From Marinilactibacillus sp. Marseille-P9653 (lineage in GTDB: Bacteria > Bacillota > Bacilli > Lactobacillales > Carnobacteriaceae_A), in the NCBI RefSeq assembly GCF_916618885.1, contig NZ_CAKAKH010000001.1, forward strand, positions 2,093,309 through 2,157,308: 64,000 nucleotides of DNA. The letters are read 5' to 3'. The position numbers were made by a program, and so were the translations under genes. The notes beneath the pieces were generated by a model, which saw only the letters and a program-made list of their open reading frames with translations, was not told where the DNA came from and searched no databases. Of the stretch, positions 1-10,783 are shown piece by piece. Within the stretch, counting starts at the first letter, position 1. Each line of letters begins with the position of its first letter.

Positions 1-241
1 GTATTACATCGAGAAAGGAGCATTCTTCAGGTTCACGTACCAATCGGTATCCACCTTTAACTCCAGGCGTCGATTCGATCAAACCGGCTTTAGATAGTTT
101 TGTTAAAATCTTTGATAAATAAGTTGGAGATAATTTTTGGCGCTGTGCTAGTGTATCTACCCCTACCGCTTCATTCGTATTTTCCATAGCTAAGTGAACC
201 ATAGAATGTAACGCATAGTTCGTTGCTTTAGAAAACTTCAT
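1..241 (-). CDS. Rrf2-family transcriptional regulator (N-terminal part, cut by window edge)
   Basis: Reading the minus strand from the ATG at 241 gives a protein that begins MKFSKATNYALHSMVHLAM and continues through a winged helix-turn-helix (DTLAQRQKLSPTYLSKIL) and the wing KGGYRL. This is the layout of Rrf2 regulators, which sense redox, NO or Fe-S status in many members. Only about 80 codons are in the window. The C-terminal region that carries the cluster-binding cysteines in IscR or NsrR is outside, so the ligand cannot be inferred. The start follows a GGGTGACTTTA segment that can serve as a weak ribosome binding site. It is oriented away from the pyruvate oxidase terminator, so the two are probably separate units. 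Confidence 0.85.
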   Translation of the reverse strand, partial: MKFSKATNYALHSMVHLAMENTNEAVGVDTLAQRQKLSPTYLSKILTKLSKAGLIESTPGVKGGYRLVREPEECSFLDVI

Positions 242-348
242 TAAAGTCACCCTTTTAATTATAGATTCATTTTGTCTTTAATTGAATAGTAGAACTATTC
301 TGACATAAAGTCAATAGAAAAAATCTCTAGTACAATGATAAAAATATC

Positions 349-398
349 AAAAGAAAAACCCTGAAAAGGATTGTAAAAGTACAATTCTTTCAGGGGTT
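349..398 (-). terminator. Intrinsic terminator after pyruvate oxidase
   Basis: An interrupted stem of about 18 bp (outer arm AACCCTGAAA with its complement TTCAGGGGTT, inner arm TTGTA/TACAA) is followed on the minus strand by a T-rich tail (TTTTTCTT). It lies about 75 nt downstream of the pox stop codon. Confidence 0.8.
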
Positions 399-472
399 CT
401 CTGTATTTTAAGACTTTCAAAAGACTTCTATTTCAGTCTCCTAATAGTAAACGATACGCTATATATCAGAAA

Positions 473-2254
473 TTACTTAGCTACTTTAGATTCAAGACCT
501 TCAGCTTTTAAGAATTCACTGAATGGTACCAATTCTTCAGCTTCATATTTCGCTTTATAATCGTTAATTTCTTCTGCACTATACAATGTTGAGTCTAATT
601 TCAGTGTTTCAACTGGAATTGGACGGTCTTTTGTAATTTTACAATCTACAACGACTGTTTTGCCTTCTTTATAAGCTTTAACAGCATCAGCCATTACTTG
701 GTCTACATCTTCAATACGGCTTACTGTGAAACCAACTGCACCTTGAGCTTCCCCAATTTTTGCGTAGTCTACATCAGTAAAATCAGTACCGAAAGTATTT
801 GTATTTGTATCTTCGTATTTGTTCTTGATAAATGCATATTCAGTGTTCGTGAATACGATGTTGATAACAGGCATGTTGTAACGTACGTTAGTAACGATAT
901 CTTGATAGTTCATTGAGAACGCACCATCACCCATGATGTTAAAGACTTGACGATCAGGATACACGTTTTTAGCACCAATACCACCAGGAAGTCCGATTCC
1001 CATAGTCGCAAACAATGGAGAAGTTCTCCACATATTCTTAGGTGTCATGTGTAAGTGACGGATAGATGTTTGAGTAGAGTTCCCAACATCGATTGAGTAA
1101 ATTGCATCTTCATCAGCGTATTTGTTGATTGCATTGTATACTTGATAAAGTTGTAACGCGCCACTTTCTTTTGTTTCCAACTTAGTCATGTAGTCACGCC
1201 AGTTTTGAATATTTTTCAAGTTAGCATTCCACCAAGCTGATTCTGGAACAGCTGTTACTTTTTCAAGTAATGAGTGAACTGCTTCGCCTGCATCTCCAAG
1301 AATCGCAACATCTGCATTGTGACGTTTACCAAGCATTGTTGGGTTGTTATCAATTTGGATGAAGGTTTCAGTGTTTGAGAATGTACCTTCAATTTCAGCA
1401 AACGGGAAGTTTGATCCAACGAATAAGATTGTATCTGCTTCTTTAACTGTTTCGTTAGCTGGTTTCCAACCTACACGGTATGTTGAACCAGTCAACGCTT
1501 CAAAATCATACTCAAAAGTTTCAAAGTTTTTACCAGTTGTAATGACTGGCGCTTTAAGTTTACGAGATAATTCTTGAACAGCTGGACCGTGTCCCATTGT
1601 TCCGACACCCGCGTAAATTGCAGGACGTTTAGCATTGTTTAATAATTCAACTGCAGCGTCAATATCCGCTTCGTTAAGTGCTGGAGATACATAATCACGG
1701 TAGCTGTGACCTGAAGAGTAGAATGCATCGTTATCGATTTCGTGGTAACCGAAATCACCAGGTAGTTCGATTACCGATACACCGCGTTTAGAGATAGCAG
1801 TACGGATTGCATCGTCAATCATTTTTGGTACTTGTTCAGCATAAGCCGCACGGCGGTTGTATACTGCAATACTTGCGAACATTGGATTTTGGTTCAATTC
1901 TTGGAATGCATCCATGTTTAACTCTTTTTGAGGACGAGATCCTAAAATAGCTAAAACAGGCGTGTTATCCATTGCTGCATCGTAAAGACCATTGATTAAG
2001 TGAGAAGCCCCAGGACCACCTGATCCAACACAAACAGCGATGTTTCCGCCAAATTTGCTTTGCATTACAGCTGCCATTGCGCCAACTTCTTCATGTTTTA
2101 CTTGAATAAATTTAATATCAGTATCTTTTTGCTCACCTAAAGATTCCATTAAAGGAGCTAACGTTCCTGAAGGAATTCCATAAATTGTATCAATTCCCCA
2201 TCCTTCTAAAACTTTTAGTGAAGCTGTACTGACTTTAGTTTTTCCACTTGTCAT
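473..2254 (-). CDS. pox: Pyruvate oxidase (H2O2-forming, TPP/FAD dependent)
   Basis: The 593-residue product matches the length of lactic acid bacterial pyruvate oxidases (SpxB/Pox, about 590-600). These convert pyruvate, phosphate and O2 to acetyl phosphate, CO2 and H2O2. Three domains are visible. The N-terminal Pyr domain runs to about residue 180 and holds the catalytic-glutamate segment [11 protein letters not shown] and the [17 protein letters not shown] stretch. The FAD-binding middle domain spans about 185-340. The TPP-binding C-terminal domain carries [12 protein letters not shown] followed by [12 protein letters not shown]. The start at 2254 has AGGAGG nine bases upstream. A plausible promoter (TATAAT read on the minus strand near 2340) and the downstream terminator suggest a monocistronic unit. 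Acetolactate synthase is a relative, but the [14 protein letters not shown] segment and overall similarity favour pyruvate oxidase. The H2O2 product fits with the manganese catalase at 59.4 kb. Confidence 0.95.
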   Translation of the reverse strand: MTSGKTKVSTASLKVLEGWGIDTIYGIPSGTLAPLMESLGEQKDTDIKFIQVKHEEVGAMAAVMQSKFGGNIAVCVGSGGPGASHLINGLYDAAMDNTPVLAILGSRPQKELNMDAFQELNQNPMFASIAVYNRRAAYAEQVPKMIDDAIRTAISKRGVSVIELPGDFGYHEIDNDAFYSSGHSYRDYVSPALNEADIDAAVELLNNAKRPAIYAGVGTMGHGPAVQELSRKLKAPVITTGKNFETFEYDFEALTGSTYRVGWKPANETVKEADTILFVGSNFPFAEIEGTFSNTETFIQIDNNPTMLGKRHNADVAILGDAGEAVHSLLEKVTAVPESAWWNANLKNIQNWRDYMTKLETKESGALQLYQVYNAINKYADEDAIYSIDVGNSTQTSIRHLHMTPKNMWRTSPLFATMGIGLPGGIGAKNVYPDRQVFNIMGDGAFSMNYQDIVTNVRYNMPVINIVFTNTEYAFIKNKYEDTNTNTFGTDFTDVDYAKIGEAQGAVGFTVSRIEDVDQVMADAVKAYKEGKTVVVDCKITKDRPIPVETLKLDSTLYSAEEINDYKAKYEAEELVPFSEFLKAEGLESKVAK

Positions 2255-2510
2255 TCAAAAATCCTCCTAAAATAAATACACAAATAAATCCTTAAACATT
2301 TTAGCACGTTTAAATTGAGATTTAAAGTTCATTTCCGATTGTTTATTATAATTCAACCACCAATTCAAAAAAACGTCACTTATTGTACATATTTACTGTT
2401 AAAAATATATTTAAAAGAAGGTGTATTTACTATCATAGCAACATCTCACTTAGCCAATAAAAATAATTTTATGCTAGATTCCCAATTATAGAGTTTTTTT
2501 GTTTAAAACA

Positions 2511-2556
2511 AAAAGTCAAAATAAATAATAGGATTCTATCGTTCATTTTGACTTTT
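2511..2556 (-). terminator. Intrinsic terminator of the GFA-amidase-DUF2200-GNAT operon
   Basis: A perfect 12-bp stem (AAAAGTCAAAAT with ATTTTGACTTTT) encloses a 22-nt loop, with T-rich sequence (TTTTTGTTTT) following on the minus strand. It sits directly after the GNAT reading frame. Confidence 0.8.
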
Positions 2557-2563
2557 ATATGTT

Positions 2564-3065
2564 TTAAAAGTTGTTACTTTTTTCCATTAATACAAAGTTG
2601 GTTTTATTTTTAGCTTCTCGGTTTTCAAAGACTTGCTTTTTTTCAAAGCCTACTCGCTCATACACTTTGATTGCTCGCAAGTTGAATTCCGCTACACTTA
2701 ATCGATAGCCTCTTATTTGTAATTGTTCTCGTCCAAACTCTATTGCTTCTTGAATAAATGCTTCTTCTAAAACTCTGCCAGTAAACTTTGGATTCATTCC
2801 TATTCCTAAGTCAGTAAGCTGCTTATTTGAGTAAGCTTCTGCCTTCACTCCTCCAGGTACTTGCGCATTTTTTCCAAAACATAAAAATCCCATCAACTTT
2901 TGATTTTGATCTTTAGCACTGTAGTAAGAACCATCCATAAATTCTGCCAAAGTCTCCAAATCATCTGTCATGTTATAAAAATTTGTATTTTTCTGGATAA
3001 GTTCACTGCATTATCTCACGGGCTTCGAGCTCATTCATCGGATCAAATCGGTACTGATTTTGCAT
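2564..3065 (-). pseudogene. GNAT acetyltransferase, disrupted by an in-frame stop and a frameshift
   Basis: The intact-looking part (ATG at 2971, 135 residues) covers an acetyl-CoA-binding GNAT core, with a GIGMNPKFTGRVLEEAFI-like motif A and the C-terminal FNLRAIKVYERVGF motif B. The true start appears to be the ATG at 3065, preceded by GGAGAAAGACCG. From there the frame reads MQNQYRFDPMNELEAREIMQ and then a TGA. The next codons (TYPEKYKF) are in frame with that start. One extra T in a run of five then shifts the frame, and the product resumes as YNMTDDLETLAEF. A TGG-to-TGA change plus a one-base insertion explain the two defects. Intact relatives have a Trp-x-Tyr-x3-Tyr-x2-Tyr-x-Met pattern here. 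It is the last gene of a four-gene operon, 26 nt after the DUF2200 gene. Two sequencing errors close together are the alternative. The internal ATG at 2971 has no good ribosome binding site. Confidence 0.75.
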
Positions 3066-3091
3066 CGGTCTTTCTCCTCTGTTCACTATTT

Positions 3092-3442
3092 CTATGATCG
3101 CAAAATAACTTCCATCTTTTTACCTTTTGCTAATTCATCGATCAGTTTGTCCATATATCTAATTTCTTGCATAAGCGGTTCTTCGATTTCTTCTATTCTA
3201 ACGCCGCAAATCATCCCTTTGATTTGCTCTCTATTCGGATTCAGTTGAGGCGCTTCTTTGAAAAAGGTTCGAAAGTCCTTTTCTTCTTCTACTATTTGCT
3301 TTAATCGAATAGTATCATATCCCGTTAACCAACAAATAATCTGGTCTACTTCTAATTTAGTACGGTTTTTTCGCTCTACCTTTTTTATATAGAGTGGATA
3401 AACTTTTCCAAAACTCATTGAATAAATTTTATGTTCAGCCAT
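3092..3442 (-). CDS. DUF2200 family protein
   Basis: A 116-residue cytoplasmic protein of the DUF2200 family. It is recognisable from the start [16 protein letters not shown], the central [12 protein letters not shown] and the C-terminal [20 protein letters not shown] followed by [11 protein letters not shown]. The family has no established biochemical function that I can name. I chose the ATG at 3442 because family members start there and GGAGAA lies just upstream; the reading frame stays open for 14 further codons, overlapping the amidase end. It follows the amidase gene by 17 nt and is probably co-transcribed with it. No signal peptide or membrane segment is visible. Confidence 0.85.
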   Translation of the reverse strand: MAEHKIYSMSFGKVYPLYIKKVERKNRTKLEVDQIICWLTGYDTIRLKQIVEEEKDFRTFFKEAPQLNPNREQIKGMICGVRIEEIEEPLMQEIRYMDKLIDELAKGKKMEVILRS

Positions 3443-3459
3443 GATTTCTCCTTTGTTTT

Positions 3460-4908
3460 CTAAAACTGAGGTGCTTTTCGGCAATTTGTCGCTTGTTCAT
3501 AGCCATAAGCACATTCAAATAGAGTTGGCTCAGCATAAGCACTTGCTGTGAATGTTATACCAACAGGTTCACCATCCGTTGTGTATCCAGCCGGAACTGT
3601 AATAGATGGATAGCCAGCTTTAGCCGGTATCATTGCACCTGCATTATTTGGTGTGACAAATGCGTCCAATTGATCCTTTTCAAGAGCGGCATCGATACCT
3701 TTTTCTCTTGACTGTTCTTGGTCAAAAATCAAACTATCTAAATACGCTGACTCCGTTAGCTGTCCACTTGTTGCAGCAGCCTGATAGAATAGGGCTTGTC
3801 CATATTTCAAATCTTTACTTCCTAGATTCCGGTTACCATTAATCAAGTCGTTCAACGTTTTTAAGCCAAGGCTTGAATCTACTGTCTTCAAGTAAGCTTC
3901 TAGTGCGGGTTTGAACTCATATAGCATTACATTGATATCCCAGTTTTCATTAGCGGAAGGAACTTCAATGTTTTCAATAATTTCAGCGCCTTGTGCCTTT
4001 AATTGCTCTATCGCTTGATCCATCAATTGTTGCTTATCTTTTTCTACATAGTCAAAATAAGGTTTGCGCGCAATTCCGATTCGTTTTCCTTTTAGACCAT
4101 CTTTTTTAAGATGATTTGTATAGTCTATTTCTGTTGATGGACCAGTACATGTCACTGGATCGTTTTCATCTTTCCCTTGTATGACCGAAAGCAAAACCGC
4201 TGCATCTTCAACTGTTCGTGTCATTGGTCCAGCAGTATCTTGCGTGTGAGAAATTGGAATAATGCCACTGCGACTGATTAATCCAACAGTTGGCTTAACG
4301 CCTACAAGTGAGTTCTGACTTGCTGGACTTAGAATGGATCCCGAAGTCTCTGTACCGATTCCGACTACCGCTAAACTTGAAGCAATAGCGGCTCCAGTAC
4401 CAGCACTTGATCCTCCGACCATAAAGTCTTTACCGTAAGGATTTAATGTTTGTCCACCGCGAGAACTGTATCCAGTTGGCATATCTTCTGCGATAAAATT
4501 AGCCCATTCTGTCAGATTCGCTTTTCCTAATAGGATAGCGCCCGCTTTTCTTAGTTGCTTAACGATAAACGCATCTTCTTTTGCAACATGATCTTTTAAG
4601 AGTAAAGAACCCGCCGAAGTATGCATATTGTCATGCGTATCAATATTATCTTTGATCACTACAGGTAAGCCGTGTAAAGGCCCTCTAACTTTTCCTTCTT
4701 TTCTTTCTGTATCCAATTTGTCCGCTAAGTACAAGGCATCTGGGTTCACTTCAATAATACTATTTAAATTTGGTTCTGCAGAATCAAGTTCTGATATGCG
4801 TTTCAGATAAGTCAAAACTAATTTTCTAGAAGTGAGTTCTCCTGATTCCAATGCTTTTTGTAAAGTTTTAATTGTTTTTTCTTCAATCCAATTTGTCTGT
4901 TCACTCAT
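3460..4908 (-). CDS. Amidase (amidase-signature family)
   Basis: A 482-residue member of the amidase signature family, which hydrolyses carboxamides with a Ser-cisSer-Lys triad. The lysine is in [10 protein letters not shown] (about residue 86), the cis-serine in [13 protein letters not shown] (about 163) and the nucleophile in [13 protein letters not shown] (about 185). The N-terminal [12 protein letters not shown] and the C-terminal PSITVPAGY are also typical. It is not GatA in context, because no gatB or gatC neighbour is present; it looks like the stand-alone amidases common in Bacillus and Lactobacillales. The substrate is unknown. The start has GGAGGATAAAAG immediately upstream. It lies 13 nt after the GFA-type gene in the same operon. 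Confidence 0.9.
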   Translation of the reverse strand: MSEQTNWIEEKTIKTLQKALESGELTSRKLVLTYLKRISELDSAEPNLNSIIEVNPDALYLADKLDTERKEGKVRGPLHGLPVVIKDNIDTHDNMHTSAGSLLLKDHVAKEDAFIVKQLRKAGAILLGKANLTEWANFIAEDMPTGYSSRGGQTLNPYGKDFMVGGSSAGTGAAIASSLAVVGIGTETSGSILSPASQNSLVGVKPTVGLISRSGIIPISHTQDTAGPMTRTVEDAAVLLSVIQGKDENDPVTCTGPSTEIDYTNHLKKDGLKGKRIGIARKPYFDYVEKDKQQLMDQAIEQLKAQGAEIIENIEVPSANENWDINVMLYEFKPALEAYLKTVDSSLGLKTLNDLINGNRNLGSKDLKYGQALFYQAAATSGQLTESAYLDSLIFDQEQSREKGIDAALEKDQLDAFVTPNNAGAMIPAKAGYPSITVPAGYTTDGEPVGITFTASAYAEPTLFECAYGYEQATNCRKAPQF

Positions 4909-4921
4909 CTTTTATCCTCCA

Positions 4922-5311
4922 TTAAATCTGTTTTTCTGTAGTATTCGCAAATTCATAGTAATCTGGTTTATTTCCATAAAAAATCTCTTCTCCAAAATGT
5001 ACTTCTTTTACTAGTTCATCAAAGAGTTCGATATTCAAATAGGCCTGTTTCTCTTTACGATAACGATAAAACAAAAATGTTCCGCATCGATTACAGAAAC
5101 CTCGCTCAGCCCATTCTGAAGAAGGATAAACACTGATTGTTTCTTCTTGGTTAAATGTCAGGTTTTCTCCCGCTACTTCTTCAGTGAAAAATGCCGCAGA
5201 AGCATTTTGTTTTCTACACATTTTACAGTGACAAGCCGTTACATGATTTCCAAGTTCTGTAACGGTCATGACCGTCTCCCCACATAGACAAGTTCCTTTA
5301 ACTTGTTCCAT
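4922..5311 (-). CDS. GFA/CENP-V-fold zinc protein
   Basis: A small protein of about 129 residues with the cysteine pattern of the GFA (glutathione-dependent formaldehyde-activating enzyme, CENP-V) fold. CLCG comes near the N-terminus, then the CHCKMCRKQN motif, then FCNRCGTFLFYRY. Each set can ligand zinc. Most bacterial members are not proven formaldehyde enzymes, so I call only the fold. The frame also contains a GTG at 5320, but AGGGG is adjacent to that codon, whereas it is about nine bases from the ATG at 5311, which I prefer. It is the first gene of the four-gene operon and has its own promoter with a cre-like site. Confidence 0.8.
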   Translation of the reverse strand: MEQVKGTCLCGETVMTVTELGNHVTACHCKMCRKQNASAAFFTEEVAGENLTFNQEETISVYPSSEWAERGFCNRCGTFLFYRYRKEKQAYLNIELFDELVKEVHFGEEIFYGNKPDYYEFANTTEKQI

Positions 5312-5338
5312 TTCTATCACACCCCTAATTGTTCTTTA

Positions 5339-5367
5339 ATCTTAGTTTAGCTAAAAGCGCTTGTCGA
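5339..5367 (-). promoter_or_regulatory. Promoter with cre-like site for the GFA-amidase operon
   Basis: On the minus strand TCGACA (5367-5362), a 17-nt spacer and TAAGAT (5344-5339) form a plausible sigma-A promoter. The palindromic core AAGCGCTT lies in the spacer next to the -35 box and resembles a CcpA cre site, although only the core matches well. Confidence 0.45.
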
Positions 5368-5370
5368 TAC

Positions 5371-5413
5371 AATAAGAAAAGAGCCTATCAACTCAAGATG
5401 AATTGATAAGCTC
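5371..5413 (-). terminator. Intrinsic terminator after 6-phospho-beta-glucosidase
   Basis: The stem GAGCTTATCAA with TTGATAGGCTC is followed by TTTTCTTATT on the minus strand. It is T-rich on the plus strand as well, but no plus-strand gene ends here. Confidence 0.8.
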
Positions 5414-5434
5414 TTTATTTTATTCTAAAAACAA

Positions 5435-6889
<1,455 letters not shown>

Positions 6890-6922
6890 CTATTGTATTC
6901 GCTATCAATTAATTCTATCTTT

Positions 6923-6960
6923 ATTGTAAATGGTGTAATCCATTACATACAAGCGCTTTA
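6923..6960 (-). promoter_or_regulatory. bgl promoter with cre-like site and palindromic operator
   Basis: The minus strand has TTGTAT (6952-6947), an 18-nt spacer and TACAAT (6928-6923). The cre-like sequence TAAAGCGCTTGT covers 6949-6960 at the -35 box. The spacer contains a perfect 6+2+6 palindrome, TGTAAT-GG-ATTACA, at 6934-6947, which would suit a dimeric repressor. Confidence 0.55.
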
Positions 6961-7176
6961 TTGTAAAATTTGTAAAGCATTTTTGAAAAGAGCTTTAAAA
7001 AAGCATTTAACTTTTTACTTTGTTGATTCTGGATATCTATTCTAAAAAGATTTAATTATTGACTTTTTGACATATTTTCATTAAATACCTGCTAACAAAT
7101 CGCTGATTATCTGGTTTAACGCGGTTAATTATGATACAGTTACGGATAGCTTAATGAACAAGTAGGAGGAAATTAC

Positions 7177-8454
7177 ATGGCTCACTACGATGTACTCGTC
7201 GTTGGAGGCGGAACAAGCGGTATGATGGCTGCCATCTCAGCTGCAGAAGCTGGTGCCAAAGTCGCTGTCGTTGAAAAAAACAAATTACTGGGTAGAAAAC
7301 TCTTAGTAACGGGAAATGGTCGCTGTAACGTGACAAATAACCGTGACAAAGAAGAAATCATCACCCATATCCCTGGAAACGGCCGCTTTTTATATAGCGC
7401 GTTCTACCAATATGACAATTATGATATTATGAAATTTTTCCGATCAAATGGTATTGCTTTAAAAGAAGAAGATCATGGAAGAATGTTTCCAACCACTGAT
7501 AAATCCAGAACGATCGTTGATGCTTTGAAACGAATCATGGATGAACAAAAAATCGAAGTCTTCTTGAATGCCCCTGTAGAAACGGTCCTATATGAAGATG
7601 GAAAAGCGCAAGGTGTTCTACTAAAAGATGGACGTACACTCTTTTCAAAAAGTGTGATCTTATCTACCGGTGGACGTGCCATGCCAAAAACAGGCTCAAC
7701 TGGAGATGGCTACCAATGGGCTAAAAAAGCTGGACATACATTGAAACCTTTGTATCCAACTGAAGTCCCCATCACCTCAGACGAACCGTTTATAGAAGAA
7801 AGAGTTTTACAAGGGCTAGCTTTAAGAGACGCGGATATGAGCGTACTGAACAAAAAAGGTAAGCCGGCGATTTCACATCGTATGGATATGATCTTTACCC
7901 ACTTTGGGATATCTGGTCCTGCCGTTCTTCGCTGCTCGATGTTCGTTCACCAAGTAATGAAGAGAGACAAAACGGACCACGCGACCATCAAAATTGATGC
8001 ATTACCGGATCAATCTGTTGGAGAGCTCAGACAAGATATGGCTAAACTAATCAAAGATGCCGGAGATAAAAGCGTGAAAAATTCGCTTAAAGGACTCGTT
8101 CCTGAGCGTTATCTCTTATTTGGATTAGAAAGACTGAATATCGAAGACAATATGCCTTTAAAACAGTTAACGCCGACTCAAATTGATTCCATCATTGCCT
8201 TTTTCAAAGACTTCCAGTTCACAGTGAACGGTTCTCTTCCTATAGAGAAAGCATTTGTTACCGGTGGTGGTGTCGATACGAAAGAAGTGAATCCGAAAAC
8301 TCTGGAAAGTAAAAAGATGCAGAATCTTTACTTTACTGGAGAGATTCTAGACTATAACGGCTACACTGGTGGCTATAACATCACGGGTGCCTTTATTACC
8401 GGACGCGTTGCAGGCATGCATGCGGCTAAAGCTACTCTGGCAGTTGCCCAATAA
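7177..8454 (+). CDS. HI0933/YtfP-type FAD-dependent oxidoreductase
   Basis: A 425-residue flavoprotein of the HI0933-like (YhiN, YtfP, BaiN) family. The N-terminus has a dinucleotide-binding fold (VLVVGGGTSGMMAAISAAEAGAKVAVVEKN) and then KLLVTGNGRCNVTN. The C-terminal FAD signature is FTGEILDYNGYTGGYN, followed by ITGAFITGRVAG. The physiological substrate of most members is unknown; some reduce steroid-related enones. The start has AGGAGG seven bases upstream. It is the only plus-strand gene in this part, is transcribed divergently from bgl and ends at a bidirectional terminator shared with recQ. Confidence 0.88.
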   Translation: MAHYDVLVVGGGTSGMMAAISAAEAGAKVAVVEKNKLLGRKLLVTGNGRCNVTNNRDKEEIITHIPGNGRFLYSAFYQYDNYDIMKFFRSNGIALKEEDHGRMFPTTDKSRTIVDALKRIMDEQKIEVFLNAPVETVLYEDGKAQGVLLKDGRTLFSKSVILSTGGRAMPKTGSTGDGYQWAKKAGHTLKPLYPTEVPITSDEPFIEERVLQGLALRDADMSVLNKKGKPAISHRMDMIFTHFGISGPAVLRCSMFVHQVMKRDKTDHATIKIDALPDQSVGELRQDMAKLIKDAGDKSVKNSLKGLVPERYLLFGLERLNIEDNMPLKQLTPTQIDSIIAFFKDFQFTVNGSLPIEKAFVTGGGVDTKEVNPKTLESKKMQNLYFTGEILDYNGYTGGYNITGAFITGRVAGMHAAKATLAVAQ

Positions 8455-8458
8455 ATGC

Positions 8459-8513
8459 AAAAAGACAGTAGAACGATAGAAGTTACCTTCTATCCTCTCT
8501 ACTGTCTTTTTTA
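8459..8513. terminator. Bidirectional terminator between flavoprotein gene and recQ
   Basis: AAAAGACAGTAGA and its complement TCTACTGTCTTTT form a 13-bp stem with T-runs on both strands, between convergent genes. The recQ stop codon lies inside the last bases of the stem. Confidence 0.85.
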
Positions 8514-10658
8514 CTCACTTTTAATTTTAGCAAGTACAAACTTGATCTCATCATAGGTGATCGAATCTTCTACAGCTTCTTTGATGGGCTTGAGAAAATC
8601 GTCTCCTACTGCCTCAATAGCTTCTCTAATTTCAGTATCTGCCTGTTTTGAAACCAACTGATTATAATCAATTTGCTTATGTTCTTCAATCGCTTTGCAC
8701 AAGTGATTGATGATGGTATTGGTCGACAACCCTCTTAGTTCAGAAATCGCCGCAACGTCTCCCCCTTCATTGAACAGTCGCAAGGTTTCTTCAACTGTAT
8801 TTTTACTCGATGACTTAGCCGTCTTTGTGACTTCTTTGACTGAAACGTTTTGTTCGACTTGTTGCGCTGTATCAATATCTTGCTCTTCTACATAATCTTT
8901 GATCAACGAAAGAAACTGTTCTCCGTATTCAGCAAGCTTCGCTTCCCCTACACCATTTGTCGCAAGAAAAGCATCATCCGTTTGTGGAAACTTAGCTGAC
9001 ATATCGATCAAACTTCGATCCGTAAAGACAACAAAAGGTGGCTTGCCAATTTCCTGAGCAATCGTCGTTCTCAATTGTCTTAAGCGTTCAAATAACTGCG
9101 CATCGTAGTTCTCGATGTTTTCCATTGCTTTAGTCTTATGCGCAGGCTCTTGCTTTAATTGCTTGCGAATCGAAAGGCTTGTCTGACCTTTTAGCAATTC
9201 TGAAGTTTTCCCTGTGAACTCTAGTATCGGATAGCCATCTCCACCGACTTTCAGATAGTCTTCACTGATCATGATTGAAATCATATCTTTGATATCACTA
9301 TCCGTATAATCAGACATAATCCCATACGTACTCAACTCATCAAAGTTCATCTGCTCAATCCGACTCGTCTTCTTCCCTCTCAAGACATCCGTAATCAAAC
9401 CCGTTCCATAAAGCTGATTCATTCGGTAAATACAAGACAGAATCTTCTGACATTCTACGGTGATATCGGTCGTAACCGTTTCTTCATCACAGTTCGTACA
9501 GTAATCACACGTCTGCCACTCTACTTCTTGATTAAAATATTTTAAAATGCTTTTACGAAGACAGTTACCGGTCTTACAATACGTAATCATAGAATTCAGA
9601 TTTTTCTTGGCGTGGGGTGAATTCCCCCGTTCGATTAACATGGTATTCGTAATGATATCCTGCGCTGAATAAAACAGAATCGCTTCCGCAGATGCACCAT
9701 CCCTGCCAGCACGCCCAGCTTCTTGATAATAACTTTCCATATCGAGCGGCATATTGTAATGAATCACACGACGCACATTCGACTTATCAATACCCATCCC
9801 AAACGCATTGGTCGCAACCATAATTGGCTTTTCATCATACAGAAACTGATCCTGATTCGCAGCCCTTACTTCAGGCTCAATCCCAGCATGATAATACGTT
9901 ACTGGGAAGCCTTTTTTATTCAAGTTTTTATAAACGGTATCCACATTTTTACGAGTGTTACAGTAAATGATACTTGATTCTTTCTTATCTAGAATCCGGC
10001 TTAGCTCATTCAATTTCTTATCGGGCTTGATCACTGAGAAATAAAGATTCGGACGATCAAAACTTGCGATATGCTGGAAAGGATGTTCCAGATTCAATTG
10101 CTGGATCATATCTTCTTGCACGATATTTGTAGCCGTTGCTGTGAAAGCCGCAAAAGACGGTCGATTGCTCAAGGCATTCATAATTTGCGGAATCGCCTGA
10201 TAACTTGGTCTAAAATCATGCCCCCACTGAGAGACACAGTGCGCTTCATCTACCGCAACTAAGTTTACATCCATTTGTCTTACAGCGTAAAGAAACTGAT
10301 CATTGCCTAATCGTTCTGGAGAAACATACAGCAAATCCAACTCTCCTCGAGTCGCTTCATCTATAATGGCCTGCTGTTCAAAATAAGATAACTGACTATT
10401 GATGTAGGCTGCACGCACTCCCATGGTCTGCAAGGTATCGACTTGATCTTTCATCAACGAGATCAACGGCGAGATGACGAGCGTCACACCTTCCATACAA
10501 ATGGCTGGAATCTGGTAACAGAGAGACTTACCGCCTCCTGTCGGCATAACGCCGAGCACATCTCTTCCTTCCATGATCGCATTAATTAATTCCTGCTGAC
10601 CTGGACGAAAAACTTCATATCCATAATACTGTTTCAATGTTTTAAAGATGGTTTCCAT
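8511..10658 (-). CDS. recQ: ATP-dependent DNA helicase RecQ
   Basis: A 715-residue RecQ helicase for recombination and fork repair. Walker A is GVMPTGGGKSLCYQIPA (about residues 35-52), the DEAH-type box is VDEAHCVSQWGHDFRP, and motif VI is YQEAGRAGRDG. The RecQ C-terminal region has the zinc cysteines in KTGNCLRKSILKYF and TCDYCTNC, followed by winged-helix and HRDC domains (LRTTIAQEIGKPPFVVFTD). A further helix-turn-helix segment near the C-terminus (ISELRGLSTNTIINHL) resembles the HTH_40 domain seen in YpbB. This makes the protein longer than E. coli RecQ (609). The gene is probably monocistronic. Confidence 0.96.
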   Translation of the reverse strand: METIFKTLKQYYGYEVFRPGQQELINAIMEGRDVLGVMPTGGGKSLCYQIPAICMEGVTLVISPLISLMKDQVDTLQTMGVRAAYINSQLSYFEQQAIIDEATRGELDLLYVSPERLGNDQFLYAVRQMDVNLVAVDEAHCVSQWGHDFRPSYQAIPQIMNALSNRPSFAAFTATATNIVQEDMIQQLNLEHPFQHIASFDRPNLYFSVIKPDKKLNELSRILDKKESSIIYCNTRKNVDTVYKNLNKKGFPVTYYHAGIEPEVRAANQDQFLYDEKPIMVATNAFGMGIDKSNVRRVIHYNMPLDMESYYQEAGRAGRDGASAEAILFYSAQDIITNTMLIERGNSPHAKKNLNSMITYCKTGNCLRKSILKYFNQEVEWQTCDYCTNCDEETVTTDITVECQKILSCIYRMNQLYGTGLITDVLRGKKTSRIEQMNFDELSTYGIMSDYTDSDIKDMISIMISEDYLKVGGDGYPILEFTGKTSELLKGQTSLSIRKQLKQEPAHKTKAMENIENYDAQLFERLRQLRTTIAQEIGKPPFVVFTDRSLIDMSAKFPQTDDAFLATNGVGEAKLAEYGEQFLSLIKDYVEEQDIDTAQQVEQNVSVKEVTKTAKSSSKNTVEETLRLFNEGGDVAAISELRGLSTNTIINHLCKAIEEHKQIDYNQLVSKQADTEIREAIEAVGDDFLKPIKEAVEDSITYDEIKFVLAKIKSE

Positions 10659-10783
10659 ATTGCCTCCAACACTCTAATTCCGATTCTATAATTAGGGGGT
10701 TATTTGTGCCCCTTTTCTGCTCTATAATTGTAACATAGTTAGTCTTCTTTTTTACATGCGATTCGGAATTCTAATACTGGTTT

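Noticed and set aside
2564..2971. Treating the 135-residue frame as a complete GNAT protein
   Set aside because: It lacks the N-terminal strands of the fold and has no ribosome binding site. The missing part is readable upstream in two frames.
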